From assembly GCA_012295275.1 (NCBI GenBank), contig CM022670.1, positions 24,192,255 to 24,256,254 on the forward strand: 64,000 nucleotides of DNA, given 5' to 3'. Positions 27,801 to 37,759 of this stretch are shown here, piece by piece. The notes under the pieces were generated by a model. The model saw only the letters and a program-made list of their open reading frames with translations, did not search any database and was not told where the DNA came from. Position 1 is the first letter of the stretch. Each line of letters starts with the position of its first letter. This DNA is from Chrysomallon squamiferum (Eukaryota > Mollusca > Gastropoda > Neomphalida > Peltospiridae). The translations under genes and the position numbers were made by a program.

Positions 27801-29135
27801 ATTTATTTATTTATTCATTCACAGTTTGAAAGCTGTTTTCCCTGAAGTCATCTTCATCTATCTCATAGTTTGTATAAACTTCTTCATCTTTTTCCATCAA
27901 ACTGTCATCTGTCAAATCCTGTGTTAAAATATTCTTCAAACAGTCAAACTGTGCACAATCACATTAATTAACATTCAGTATTCTAAAAACATTTATTTTC
28001 TATTGTTTCGTTCTTTTTCTTTTATCTAGGTCATTGGCCACATGATGTGAATACATGATGTGTTTGTTTATAGGCTTATTAAACTGTCTATCACTGAACT
28101 AATGAAAACAACAGCATGGGTCATGACCATGTCCTTGCTACCACCCAATCAAAATGTGAAAACTGTTGTCTGGTATTGACACAAGTCAGAATAACACTTT
28201 CTGCAACTGATCCTGTTTAACAAACACAGGACAATAACTATTTTACAATTACCATGTTACCTGCTTGAGTGGTTATCATAAACAGGCTTGATGTCCTTCC
28301 ATCACTTTACACTGTTGTTTTATAACAGACCTCTACTGAGTTTAAACCTCACACACAATACAGTTATGTGGAACTTCTGCCTAATGCAGTTATATAGAAC
28401 ACTGACCAAAAACAATTATACTGAATACCCATCTAATACAAATTAATGGAACATGCACCCAATACAATTATATGGCTCATCAATGCTGAATATGATTAGA
28501 CTGAATATCGTCCAAATAAGATTATATGTATCACCAGTTTATATTATATTTGTATGGAAAACCCATTATATAAGCATGCTGCAGAAAGAATTAAATTTAT
28601 TCATAGGAATTAGTCTCTCACAGTCAGTCAGCTGTCACCTGCAGATGTGAGCTTGTGACAGGTATGAATGACTGACTAGTTTTGATATTAATGCTAATTC
28701 AGATATATGATCATGTAATAATTCATATTAATTATTATAGGATTTTTTTTTCTTAATCATTTTTTATCATTGATAATTAATAATAATTTATATAGCAAAG
28801 ATTTTATTGATATACATATATGTGTGTGTGTATATATATTTATATATATATATATATATATATTTTAATGAAAAGTACTAACACTAGTGGCATCTAACAT
28901 TATATTTATTGTTTTTATCTTTTTTATATTATATTTATTTAGAATTCATTATATTTCAGGAACTACTAATTTATTTCAAATATTAGAATTAATATATAGA
29001 TACTCCTTATGCATATTTGTTAATCTAAATATTTAAAGATCTCTAATCTAAAATCAGTAATATCAACAATTTAAGAAGATGTTTTTATTACCAGTTTTAT
29101 TCTGTATCATTTAATAACATAAATGCACATGCACA

Positions 29136-29182
<47 letters not shown>

Positions 29183-32100
29183 AATAATACTAATACTAAT
29201 AATAATACAGAGAAAACCAGCAACAGCAGAACATGATATTTCTGAACACAATGCAAAAAGAAAAATTTAGAGGGTTCTGTCACTGCACCATAAAACAGTG
29301 TAAAATTTAACATGCATATCACATTTCAGTTGTATAACATGATTGTGTTCTTTTATTAATGTCTCAGTCATGACAAAGACTTAACAGACATAAGGTATTA
29401 CTTAAGACAGGTGAGACAAATGTATATCCTATTACCTGCTTCTTTAGGAAGACAGAGTACAAGGTCTGGGTGACTTCAGTTGTTCAGCGACCTACTGAAC
29501 TTTCATACTTTGTCATTTATTGTCTTTTATAAAGGTAGAAAACAACTTAGGGGTTGTGTTTTATTTGTTTTTGTTAATGCATATTTTTCGTAGATGGTGT
29601 GATAAAAATAAAAATATTAAATTCAACAGCTTAAATTTTTACACATATAAATAGCTGATAATAAATTTTGGCCCTCTGCATAATCCTAATTTTCCTGTTG
29701 ACGATTCAAAGTCAGTGGGTAAGTGTCATTGTTTTTCACATCAGAATATTTTATGATTCTTAACTTTCTGCATTATACAGTTCCTATTTACATATATAGA
29801 TACACATGTGTATCCACTGGAATAAAGCTGAATTTTGAAATATTACACAGGTAATTATTGCAGCGTTCATTATAGACTTCTACATTTAAGTATTTAAAAG
29901 TGAATTTATTTATGAATTAAATAATGACTGTTTTTAATCTTTTTAGCTTGATCAGACCATTCATCTATGTTATATGTGTGTGTGTGTGTGTTTTAAATAC
30001 TTAATGTGTTTGTACATCACAAATCATTTTAATGAGAAAAGGTAAACATCTTCAAGACACACAAACTCTGAACATATTTAATTAGACATTTTGTATTTCA
30101 TCCTTTCTAATCAATTAAGAACTAGTCAAAAGTAAAATATTGTCAGGTGTCTGTATTCATTAAATCTTTGCAGTTTAATTAGCTCCATATACATGAGCTT
30201 TTTACAGATACTTTCAGGAGATGCTCTTTAGTATTTAATAGCTTGTATTATGTTCAGTGAGTATAATTTTATAATATTAAGAAAAAGAAAACCTCTTGTT
30301 GGCTGTTCTAAATCAACAAAAGCAGAATGTTTATAGCATCTTTCCTGTAATTAGAAAAAATGTTTACCAAGGCATTTGAATATAAGTGTATAAAGCTCAG
30401 ACTGCATTGGCAATGTAGTGCAGAGTTTTAGTTTGGATTTGAAAGTGTCCCAAAGATCATGCTGGGGAAAATACATTGCACAACCCATTACTCTGATGTG
30501 GACATGCTACATTAGGTGATATCTTGAGAAAGATAAAGTTTGCATGTTCATATTAAAACTGTTGCAATAATGATGGAGAAAAAAAATTTATAAATCCAAA
30601 GATTAATTAGAAAGCAAAAATATATTATTCATTTCACTTTTACTAATTAATTTATTTATTGTTTTAGTTTAAATTTACAACAGTTGTAATTCAATTTCTA
30701 AAGAGTGCATTGAAAAAAGACACAATACAAATGTTAAATAATACTTTTGAAAAAAAAACAAAAAAAAAAACAACAATATAAAAATCTTGTTAAAGTTTAT
30801 TCAAGAATCAAATATGAAATGGTTAAAAGTACTGACTAGGCTTTCCAAGTTATGGTGTCTCAAAATTAGGTTACAGTATCTTCAAAAAAGAAAAGAAAAG
30901 AAAAGAATCTTCCTAAAGAACAGATCGTGTTCTGTGGTTGAACATCATTGTTAGTTTTAATTTCACAGTTCCTGCTTTATAATAACACAATATGTATCTG
31001 GGTTGTAACATAACTCACTTCTTCACACAGGTTAGTTCACCCATGCATTATCTAAAAGTGGAACAGCTGGATTAGTTTCACATCATGACTGCTGATGCTT
31101 TTTCTGTAGATAGCTAGTTACATACCCAAGATATTTTTACATTGATAAAAAAAAAAAAAAAAAAAAAAAAAAAATCGCAACAGTGAATACGTCAACTCTG
31201 TTTTTCTCTGATGTGTCACGACAACGTGGCAACAGGTTGGCTTCACGCATCGTCTTAGTGTGTCATTCAGGTGGTTATCTGGGTGATGGACCAGCAGGCT
31301 GACAAATAGCTGCAGAGGAATTTATTCTTGTTCTTTGTGACAGACAGACAGACAGACAAAAACTAGCACTGATAAGTGTTAATGAAAGGATGCGTTGAAT
31401 GACTTAGCAATAAATGAGACAGTTTCTCCATCTTGAAAAAATGCTGTGATATTTAAACAGGTTTATGTTTACTGCAGAAGATAGTGTATAAAGGAGTTTT
31501 TCATTGAACTTTTCAGTGACTGGATCAAAGTGTTTAGCCATGTTCACGGTAGGTCAGATGTCACAAAAATGTGGTGTGGATAAAAATGTGTTTTCATATT
31601 TTCTGTAAAGTTTATCCAGTAAGGTTTTTGATGAAACTTGAAAGAAATAGATATATAAATATGTCTTTTTCTGTGCATCAAGTATGAATTCAGATGAAAG
31701 AGTAAAATATAGTGCAAAATTTACCAGCTATCAGAATGTTTATGAAACAGAAAATTGATAGATTAATTATAAATTGTTTTCTGTTTAATAATGAAAGCAA
31801 AAACTTTTGTGTAGTTTAATGAATTGCAAGATGAGTTTATTATATTAATTGAAATCTACTTTTGTACAAATTACAGTATTAAGTATTTAGTACTGTCTAA
31901 CTCATTAAAAAGTATCAACTGATAAAGTGAAACAGTAAATAAAAACATGTTTAATTTAAAAGGAGAAGAATGTTTAATTTAATGGCTTCTTATTTAGAAG
32001 ACTTCAAAACAAATGTAAAATGTATTGTTAGGAAAAGAACTGTTGACTAAATGACACCTCAATACACATATTTGCATGATTCACTGAATTGTTTTGAGAA

Positions 32101-32436
32101 CTCCTTTGTGTCTTTTAATAAACTGGTCAGAGAACAAGTACTGGTATTAACTTCTAAAAAATGTTAATGTCTTCTATTATATTGAGATTTGTATGAGATC
32201 CCCGTGAAATCTGCTTTAAAAATTTAATATTGATATTCAGTGCAAACCTAAATCTAAAACCTTTCTTGTATTGAATATTATGATTTCAGATTTATGTTCT
32301 AAGATGCTGTCATATTAATAATTAATGTGACTAAAATGGTGTCTGGAGTGGAAACGTTTTAGTTAACCGAAACTGTCTCTTCTTCACGAAAAAAAAACAA
32401 TAAAAATAAACAATAATAAAATAAAAATATAAAATA

Positions 32437-32471
<35 letters not shown>

Positions 32472-33592
32472 GCATGAAAAACATTATAGAATATCTTTAA
32501 AAAAAAAAAAAAAAAAAAAAAAATGAGTTTATAAATCCTAAAATACCTTTTACCTGAAATAAAAAATTAAAAAAAAAAAAAAAAAAAAAAGGAAAAAGTG
32601 AAAACTTTTATGAGGCTTGACGGTGGAAGATTTGTATGAAAAAGAGGTTACTGGGTGAAGTGTAAGATCTGAGATAACATCAGTGTTTACTTAACAGTCA
32701 CAGCAGACAAAACATAGCAAACTCCAACAATTAAGTGACTTCTGAAATGAGCACTTCAAGAAGAAAAGACCACTCTAAATCATTCACAATGAGATATTAC
32801 ATGAATTCTTTCACAATTTTCTTTTCTCATGTTGTTGACAACAAAAATAAAATCCTGTCAACAGATTCAGTTGAGATATGATCTGTAAGCATTTCTAAAG
32901 GAGTATGTATGATCACAAAGTGTTTGTGGCCCCAAATAAATCAAGAAAATTAAATTCACAATTATGTTTAAAAAATCATTATATATATATATATAAAGAT
33001 TTTAATTTTCAATTTATCTTTCTTAATTTTGTTCATGTTAAGCCTTATTTTTTAATTTGTTTATTGTAAAGAATGAATGACTTCCATTTAGGGCTTCATT
33101 TATTTCCCTTCCTATGGCAGCAGCTGGCATCTAAAATAAAAAATACATGTTTTTGACTGGGTGATATATCTATAGAAATATATAAGATTTGCTGGCACTG
33201 ATTATGATTTACTCCTTTAGGATTTTTAACTTGCTTTAAAAAACTGGAGAAAAATTGGAGACAAAGTGATTTGTAATTTTGTTATTTTATTTAAAATGAG
33301 ATCTTTATAAATGAATTGCTGATAAACTTGTTTAAATAATTCATCCACTGGATTAATAATTTAGCATCTAATGAAGCTCAGAACTCGTACATACATGTAA
33401 AATAATATTATATGTAATACTAGTTTTTTTTAGTTAGTTTGTATTATTAATCTGTTAATGGTTGTAAGACATATCACGAAAATATTAGTTTTGTTTGCAA
33501 CATAGTTTTGCATGTTTGGTGTGAGGTGCATTAAAACACACTATTCATAAATATTTTAATAAAATTATTATATATTTTATTATTATTATATA

Positions 33593-33623
<31 letters not shown>

Positions 33624-35376
33624 GACTTAATGTTATTATTACTGCTATTACCACTACAACTGTCACTATTATTGTTGTTGTTGTTATTAACAATTTATTA
33701 ATTAAATTACTTGTTGCATATTTTCTGTTTTAAAGGATTGAAGAACACAATCTTCATATGAATTCAGCCATTTCAAAAAAATAATTTTCTTTTATCATAT
33801 TCAGAGAAAGATTTGACTTTTAATTTATTTTATTTAATGTGGCTGTTACCTGAATAATCTACTTTAGTGTTTAAATGTTTTTTGTATTTTCAAAACTTTG
33901 TCAGATGTAAACACATCATTTTAAGGTTATAAACATTACATATTAATTGCTATTATTTTTATTAAGAGGGACTGTTTGAAAAGTGTTTTTATAATATAAA
34001 AATCTTTATTGAGAAATCACTAATTGTACAAAACTACTTCAACAATTATGAATTCTATAATAAATAAATTGTGTTATTACAGTATATTATTAATAGCATT
34101 GATTTATAAAAACAATTTTAAAATTATACAAATTTGGATAATCTTCATTTATGTTATTATATAATTATAATGTATTTTTCAGTTTTATATCAGTGCTCTA
34201 AACAAAATATTTTTTCTAAAAAATAATTTTATTGTCTTTTTATTTTAAATAGAGAAATGAATAAAATAATTTTTATTTTTATTATTACCTCTCATTCCAG
34301 AGCAAAATGAGAAAAAGCGGTCCTCTGAAGGCCTTGTCCACGGTTTTTGTGTCCGAAGACAAGAACATTACAAAGGGAAGCTACTGCTTGAAAGAAAACT
34401 ACACACCAAAAGTTGAGGAGAATCCAAAAAGCAGGAAGAAATCTCGCAGCAAAGATGACTCGGCCATGCTGAAAAAGAAAGACAAAATGAAGGCGAATCC
34501 TTATGCAACGATAAAAATGTGGCGACCAATAACTATGACAACAAGCGTATCACAGGACGAGAATGTGTATCAGAACTTCACCAATTTTGACAGTCTGAGA
34601 GAAATGTCTGAAGCTCAGACCAGTGCTTCAGCTGAACAGATTTCAGAAGAACCTAACCCAACCAAGGAACCAGTGGGTCTTGAGAAGACAGAACTGTCCG
34701 AAACAGCAGTTAAAAGTGTTGGGTCGTTACCGAAATCAGGTGATTTCACAACACTGAATGGCAGCATTGTGTCAGGGGACCCTGTGGCTCCTCCAGACTG
34801 AGGAAAGGATCTGTTGCAGACAACAGTTTTTCCCTTGTCAGTGACACAGTGACGGATTCTGTCAAGTACGTTCTGTCTAAGTCTTACGGCACTGATGGAT
34901 TCGAGTCAGCCACACAAGATGTTGAAAGGTTACTGGACGACTTGAAGGTCACAATGAATTCGCTGAAGACCTCACGAATCGAGCACAAACCGAGACAGTT
35001 TGAAATGTGCAAGGAGGAGCTGATGAATCAGACGAAGCTGTTTGTGAACGATTCAAAAATGCTGGTGAGCAGTGCCACTCACACTCGCAAAGAGCTTGCT
35101 GAAAACTTGCACTGTGGGATACATTCGCTGGCCCGAATTTTCTTGCACTCCCAGGCAGTCATGGTCATGATGGAATCGCAGCATCTTGGTCAACATCTGG
35201 GTGCTGAAGTCATCAAGGTCTCCAATGCTTTCAGGAGCACAGTCATTGCTGCCAATGCTGCTGTCGGCAAACCCATGCAGGACCCACACATGAAGTACTT
35301 GATGCAACAGGCAACAAACTTGGCATCACTGCTAAGCGTGTTGATAAAAACATTAAAGACCCTGGAAAGCAAATAA
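5916..35376 (+). CDS. FERM and PDZ domain-containing protein, FRMPD1/3/4 type, 5'-partial gene (14 exons)
   Basis: Fourteen coding exons join in frame into about 1,480 residues. Residues 1 to about 305 are a FERM domain entered inside the F1 lobe, with family hallmarks EKLNIK, the F1/F2 linker [19 protein letters not shown] and [12 protein letters not shown]. The rest is a low-complexity, serine-rich tail with two PPPP clusters, then a helical C-terminal region. In vertebrates FRMPD4 (Preso) is a postsynaptic scaffold that binds PSD-95 and Homer, and FRMPD1 binds AGS3/LGN-type regulators; a cortical or synaptic scaffold role here is inference. Exon phases are 0,0,2,0,0,0,1,0,1,1,1,0,0, all compatible. 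The PDZ domain and start codon are missing, so upstream exons must lie before the window. The last exon carries a one-base frameshift. I cannot tell which vertebrate paralogue is closest; an invertebrate gene may be equally related to all three. Confidence 0.9.
6080..6345. repeat. degenerate trinucleotide-rich tract (ATT/ACT/GCT)
   Basis: Intron sequence just after exon 1, made of runs of attatt, actact, gctgct and agtagt in changing order. No coding potential is supported. Confidence 0.6.
6528..6647 (+). CDS. FRMPD exon 2: FERM F1/F2 junction
   Basis: Forty residues in phase 0 between a ttttcag acceptor and a CAA|gtaagat donor. The protein reads [20 protein letters not shown] then [10 protein letters not shown], the well-conserved F1/F2 linker and first F2 helix of the FRMPD family. 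Confidence 0.92.
6749..6784. repeat. (TG)n microsatellite
   Basis: About 18 TG units, 100 bp into the intron after exon 2. Confidence 0.95.
6840..8400 (-). mobile_element. decayed non-LTR retrotransposon (I/Jockey-like LINE), antisense in a FRMPD intron
   Basis: Read on the minus strand, broken frames show the expected order of a LINE ORF2. The end of the endonuclease is SSDHFPVIL (about 8340-8373). Then come the reverse transcriptase motif [14 protein letters not shown] (about 8017-8065), the catalytic box LYVDDF (about 7595-7612) and an RNase H remnant VYPDGS.DGN (about 7018-7050). Stops and frameshifts are frequent, so it is inactive. The RNase H points to the I/Jockey group; the exact clade is not resolved. 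Confidence 0.8.
8851..8987 (+). CDS. FRMPD exon 3: FERM F2 lobe
   Basis: Begins directly with [20 protein letters not shown] after a tcattggcag acceptor, and ends in phase 2 at GA|gtaagt. CNDVVQERF and RLAALQM are the most recognisable F2 motifs of FRMPD1/3/4. Confidence 0.93.
9194..9380. repeat. polypurine (GA-rich) tract
   Basis: Nearly 190 bases almost free of pyrimidines on the + strand, built from imperfect GAGA, GAAG and AAAG units, just downstream of exon 3. Such tracts can adopt triplex (H-DNA) forms; that is general knowledge, not shown here. Confidence 0.75.
9651..9791. repeat. 68-bp tandem duplication, two copies
   Basis: The block starting CAAAAGAGGAGTTTTACTG at 9651 recurs at 9719 with one visible substitution (CACGT to CATGT), so the duplication is recent. 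Confidence 0.95.
10400..11760 (+). mobile_element. decayed copy of a repetitive invertebrate ORF family (transposon-like)
   Basis: Broken + strand frames give a run of motifs in the order I associate with a large multi-copy family of uncharacterised proteins in molluscs, cnidarians and other invertebrates. They are [20 protein letters not shown] (about 10730-10790), [13 protein letters not shown] (about 10880-10920), [17 protein letters not shown] (about 11110-11155), [20 protein letters not shown] and [20 protein letters not shown] (about 11280-11400). Stops and shifts are common, so it is dead. The family's mobility class is not certain to me; recognition is from memory of motif order and needs a database search. 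Confidence 0.5.
11761..14196. other. FRMPD intron, no feature recognised except a low-complexity tract
   Basis: The tract at about 13530-13640 consists of (ATTT)n, (TTTTA)n and (ATT)n. A 94-codon minus-strand frame at 12409-12693 has normal composition but no family I recognise and no splice context. Confidence 0.6.
14197..14416 (+). CDS. FRMPD exon 4: F2 lobe end and start of F3
   Basis: The first base completes the Glu codon split by the 5.2-kb intron. Encodes about 73 residues including [20 protein letters not shown], the NQNLTAPG turn, [17 protein letters not shown] and FGSRVF, the F2 C-terminal helices and the entry into the PH/PTB-like F3 lobe. The donor is CTG|gtagag. Confidence 0.93.
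14563..14640 (+). CDS. FRMPD exon 5: FERM F3 strands
   Basis: Twenty-six residues, phase 0 on both sides (tttcag acceptor, TCA|gtgagt donor). Reads [17 protein letters not shown], the beta strands of the F3 lobe. Confidence 0.9.
14641..16221. other. FRMPD intron, possible unrecognised old repeat at about 14900-15530
   Basis: The 14900-15530 part is less AT-rich than its surroundings and looks like decayed inserted sequence. I could not assign it to a family. Confidence 0.35.
16222..16323 (+). CDS. FRMPD exon 6: FERM F3 lobe
   Basis: Thirty-four residues, phase 0. The protein [19 protein letters not shown] continues the F3 beta sheet. The acceptor is an A/T-rich tract ending in aag; the donor is GAG|gtgagt. 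Confidence 0.88.
16604..16655. repeat. (AAT)n microsatellite
   Basis: AAT units with one interrupting AAC in the intron between exons 6 and 7. Confidence 0.95.
16788..16923 (+). CDS. FRMPD exon 7: end of FERM F3 lobe
   Basis: Encodes [20 protein letters not shown] followed by [10 protein letters not shown], the last F3 strands and its C-terminal helix; the family has a similar TAGYYRLLVDS-type segment here. Ends in phase 1 at GATG|gtaaat. The FERM domain closes in this exon. Confidence 0.9.
17003..17072. repeat. (ATT)n microsatellite
   Basis: About 22 ATT units in the intron after exon 7, followed by a short (TG)n at about 17110-17130. Confidence 0.95.
18725..18888. repeat. compound (GAGT)n-(GT)n-(GA)n microsatellite
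   Basis: The longest part is (GA)n at about 18818-18888. It ends 60 bp before the acceptor of exon 8, close enough to influence splicing by length change, though nothing here shows that it does. Confidence 0.95.
18950..19167 (+). CDS. FRMPD exon 8: post-FERM linker
   Basis: Starts 60 bp after a long (GA)n array, at a tttccaaacag acceptor, with phase 1 matching exon 7. About 73 residues ([20 protein letters not shown], then an acidic stretch) with no known fold. Ends in phase 0 at ACT|gtaaga. Confidence 0.85.
19524..19974 (+). CDS. FRMPD exon 9: acidic, serine-rich tail
   Basis: About 150 residues, rich in Ser, Asp, Glu and Thr, with [16 protein letters not shown] and [18 protein letters not shown]. 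Both segments look like potential phosphorylation sites. Probably disordered. Phase 0 in, phase 1 out (CTTG|gtgaga). Confidence 0.88.
20613..20786 (+). CDS. FRMPD exon 10
   Basis: Fifty-eight residues, phase 1 on both sides, [19 protein letters not shown] to GICLDPDII. The acceptor is ttcctgtttag and the donor ATTG|gtaatg. It is followed by the intron that carries the amplified acceptor array. Confidence 0.88.
21373..21970 (+). repeat. 46-bp minisatellite made of copies of the exon 11 splice acceptor
   Basis: Thirteen copies of a 46-bp unit, starts about 21373, 21420, 21466 and then every 46 bp to 21924. Each unit contains CTTACATTTCAGATTTA, the acceptor of exon 11 plus its first five bases. 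The last unit is the real acceptor. Nine copies keep the CAG (the fourth and the sixth to thirteenth); copies one, two, three and five read CAA. The far copies also share different variants (ATGTGCT) from the near ones (GTGAGCT), so the array seems oldest at its 5' end and most uniform next to the exon. Confidence 0.95.
21965..22132 (+). CDS. FRMPD exon 11
   Basis: Fifty-six residues, [20 protein letters not shown] and a Pro/Ser/Thr-rich remainder, phase 1 on both sides. Its acceptor (tcttacatttcag) is the last copy of a 46-bp tandem repeat. Only this copy keeps the correct frame: using any upstream copy leads to a stop codon within a few dozen codons. Confidence 0.87.
22466..23832 (+). CDS. 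FRMPD exon 12: large low-complexity exon
   Basis: The longest exon, 455 codons, phase 1 in and 0 out (CAG|gtaatt). Near the start are two related blocks, a FVVPPPPP cluster (22708-22731) and a LIIPPPP cluster (22816-22836), separated by an acidic helix [15 protein letters not shown]. The vertebrate family has similar IVPPPP segments, possibly ligands for WW, SH3 or EVH1 domains. The second half is basic and rich in Ser, with [16 protein letters not shown] and [13 protein letters not shown], typical of kinase target or 14-3-3-type sites. Confidence 0.92.
24605..24960. repeat. degenerate tandem repeat, about 110 bp unit, AT-rich
   Basis: Three to four diverged units, each with TTATTTTATATAA, ATAACA, TTTTAATTT and TTTAGTTTAGA in the same order, in the intron after exon 12. 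Confidence 0.6.
25428..25493 (+). CDS. FRMPD exon 13: short 22-codon exon
   Basis: Phase 0 on both sides between a gatttttcag acceptor and TCA|gtaagt donor. Encodes [20 protein letters not shown] plus LS. Because it is symmetrical and short it could be skipped without changing the frame, so alternative use is possible. The assignment rests on splice signals and phase, since the peptide itself is not distinctive. Confidence 0.65.
27245..27980. repeat. diverged direct repeat pair of about 160 bp
   Basis: The segments 27245-27412 and 27828-27980 share blocks in the same order: GTTTG[A/G]AAG, CCTGAAGT or TCTGAAGT, TTCATCT, CATCACATCCTC-like and GTCAAATCCTG-like text, CAGTCAAACTGTGCA or its variant, and CACATTCATTAACATTCAGTA. 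The origin is unknown; an 82-codon minus-strand frame covering the first copy is not preserved in the second. Confidence 0.6.
28355..28530. repeat. degenerate tandem repeat, unit about 29 bp
   Basis: Five to six imperfect copies around the consensus AATACAATTATATGGAACA with a short C-rich spacer. Confidence 0.6.
34301..35376 (+). CDS. FRMPD exon 14: last coding exon, with a one-base frameshift
   Basis: Follows an 8.8-kb intron at a ctctcattccag acceptor, phase 0. The first part (to the TGA at 34799) reads [12 protein letters not shown] to SGDPVAPPD. The second part is open in the neighbouring frame from 34744 and continues [20 protein letters not shown] to the stop at 35374-35376. Restoring one base around 34794 joins PVAPP to RLRKGS, so one base seems to be missing. 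The second part (about 190 residues) is helical and non-repetitive: [35 protein letters not shown] and [12 protein letters not shown] suggest a helical bundle. Either a sequencing or assembly error, a damaged allele, or (least likely) recoding. Confidence 0.82.
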
Positions 35377-36546
35377 CTAATCAAATGATCTGCATTAAGT
35401 TCGTACGTGTTCATGGACGTAGAGAGGATATCAGCATAATGAACTGTGAGACTGTTTTATACATAAAGAACTGTGATAATATTAACTATCTGAGTACATG
35501 TGCCACTTTTATTTTATTTTAAAAAATTATAAAAATTGTCAAAATTAATATTGGTAGTAATATATTATTATTATTTTTTTTTTGTTAACACACACTCTAT
35601 TACATCAAAAAGAACAGCAGTTAAAAAATAATTATATTTTTTCATAAAAAAAAAAAGTATTTTATTTTTAGTCACATTGTATTAAGTCTGGCTGTGCTTT
35701 GATTATGAATTTATAATTGGTGGATAAGCAACAAAATTGGACACCAACAGTTTTATAGGAATCTATACCTATTCAAACCACTATACTGTACTGAAAATTA
35801 TTTTATTTACCCTAACATATATATTTCTGTGTTTTCCTGCAATTACTGTTATTTTCCCCACAACCTTGATCTATTGAACTGAAAATTTAGTCCAAACCAA
35901 ACACCTGTATAAGTTTATAGGTAATAATGACATTCAAACATTCAAACACCATTCATTTTGAGGTCCCAGACTACTGATTTAATGGAAATTAACCTTCAAA
36001 AACATAAAGTACTGGAAGGTGAAGCTAATGTTCATCATCCTTGCTCATCTATCTATCTTTCTACAATTACATATATATTTTTTTACAATAAGACTTTCAT
36101 TATGTATTTTTTTGAGACACATCAATGAGTATCTCTATGAAAACGTATGATATGACAGAACTTTTAACAGGTAGGAGTTTCCGTGTGAAATTTTATATAT
36201 ATAGTATCTGCTCAGGTAACAGAAGTGGTAATAAATGAATATCTGTAAAGTGCATGTTACAAGGCAATGTATATTCATTTAATCCGTTATTTAACCACAA
36301 ACCATATTTTGTTCATATATTTGGATGTAGATTTATTTATTTGTGTTTGTTGATGTAATAACAAAACCTTGGTTCGCTATTGTTACAGATTAACCATATC
36401 TTTTATAATTTTTAACCAGGCAATGTCACGTATCTCAGAGATAAAATTTTCTCTTCAGAAATGGATGTTCAAATTCTCTTAAATATGAAATACATGACTT
36501 TTCAAGTGTTCATAATTATAACAAATATTTAAAAATATGTATAGAG

Positions 36547-36586
<40 letters not shown>

Positions 36587-37720
36587 ATGTCAAACATCAT
36601 CTTCTGTTAAAAAAAGAATAACTTCCCACAGTAGTAAAAATCACATCACTGGCTGTTTTTAATCAGTTAATTAACAACATAAGAATACTTAGTGATTGTT
36701 TGACAATATAATTTCAGTGTGAATATGCTGGCATCTTATTCTGTGACAATTTGAAATATGTTTTGGTGCCATCCAGTATGGAACCAGCCATTAGAACCAA
36801 TTTTTTCAAAGCTCAGTTCATTACAGATTATTATTATTATATAAACATAATTCTTAATATTTCATATTTGTTAAGTTTTCAAAAGTAATTTACATTCCAA
36901 TGTTAAGAATATTTAAATTTTGGTATTTTTTATTATTATTATTTTTTTTTTTTGTGTGTGTTTGTGTTCATTCTATGTGACAAATCAATAATGACAAATA
37001 CATCAATCATTTTAACAAGACAGCCTTAAATACATAATTTCTCTTCTTTTTTGTTTTCTTTCAGTAACTGTACAATTGAGTGGAATGACTGTGAATAAAT
37101 TAATTATTATATATATAAAATTATCATTATATACCATTTTTCATTTATTAATATCTTTTTATCAGAGAGACTTGTTAATTACGACCATGTACTGAAAAAT
37201 CCCTTCAAAATTACTTTTATTATTTTCACTGTGGCATGTGAATGGTATTTTATGTTAACCAATATCATAACAGCAATATGTATGTAACTTTGTATATTTG
37301 TTAATTAACAGTAATTATTTAGTTTTTGTTGTGCTCATTTCCGTCCAAGGTTCAACAAAATGAACTTTTTTTTTTTTTTTTTTAATGAAACAAGTGACCA
37401 CAGTTTTGTAGTGTTTGAATGAGATCTAGAAATCTGCAGAATTCCACATTTTATAAAAATCTGTACTTATACACACACTAAAAATTCTAGAATATATTCA
37501 TTGATAATTTTATCCATTATTAAAATATTAGTAAATGAAACTGGTGCCACATGTAAAAATTATATGATTCTTTCTGTGTACCACCTATTTCATTTATTAT
37601 TAATATTCAGATTATTAATTTTTAATATATAATATATTACATAAATTAAATAAAGGTCAAATCGAAAAGGTGTTTATCACATTTCCAATATACTGAATGT
37701 CATATTGTTTAATCTAGATG

Positions 37721-37759
<39 letters not shown>

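Larger units (their letters stand above)
25494..34300. other. 8.8-kb FRMPD intron
   Basis: No coding exon recognised. Holds a diverged repeat pair (27245-27412 and 27828-27980), a degenerate short tandem repeat (28355-28530), (TA)n at 28826-28863, (CA)n at 29130-29180, poly(A) at 31150-31175, (GACA)n at about 31341-31360, (AATA)n at 32430-32473, poly(A) runs near 32500 and 32570, and (ATT)n near 33585-33620. Confidence 0.65.
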
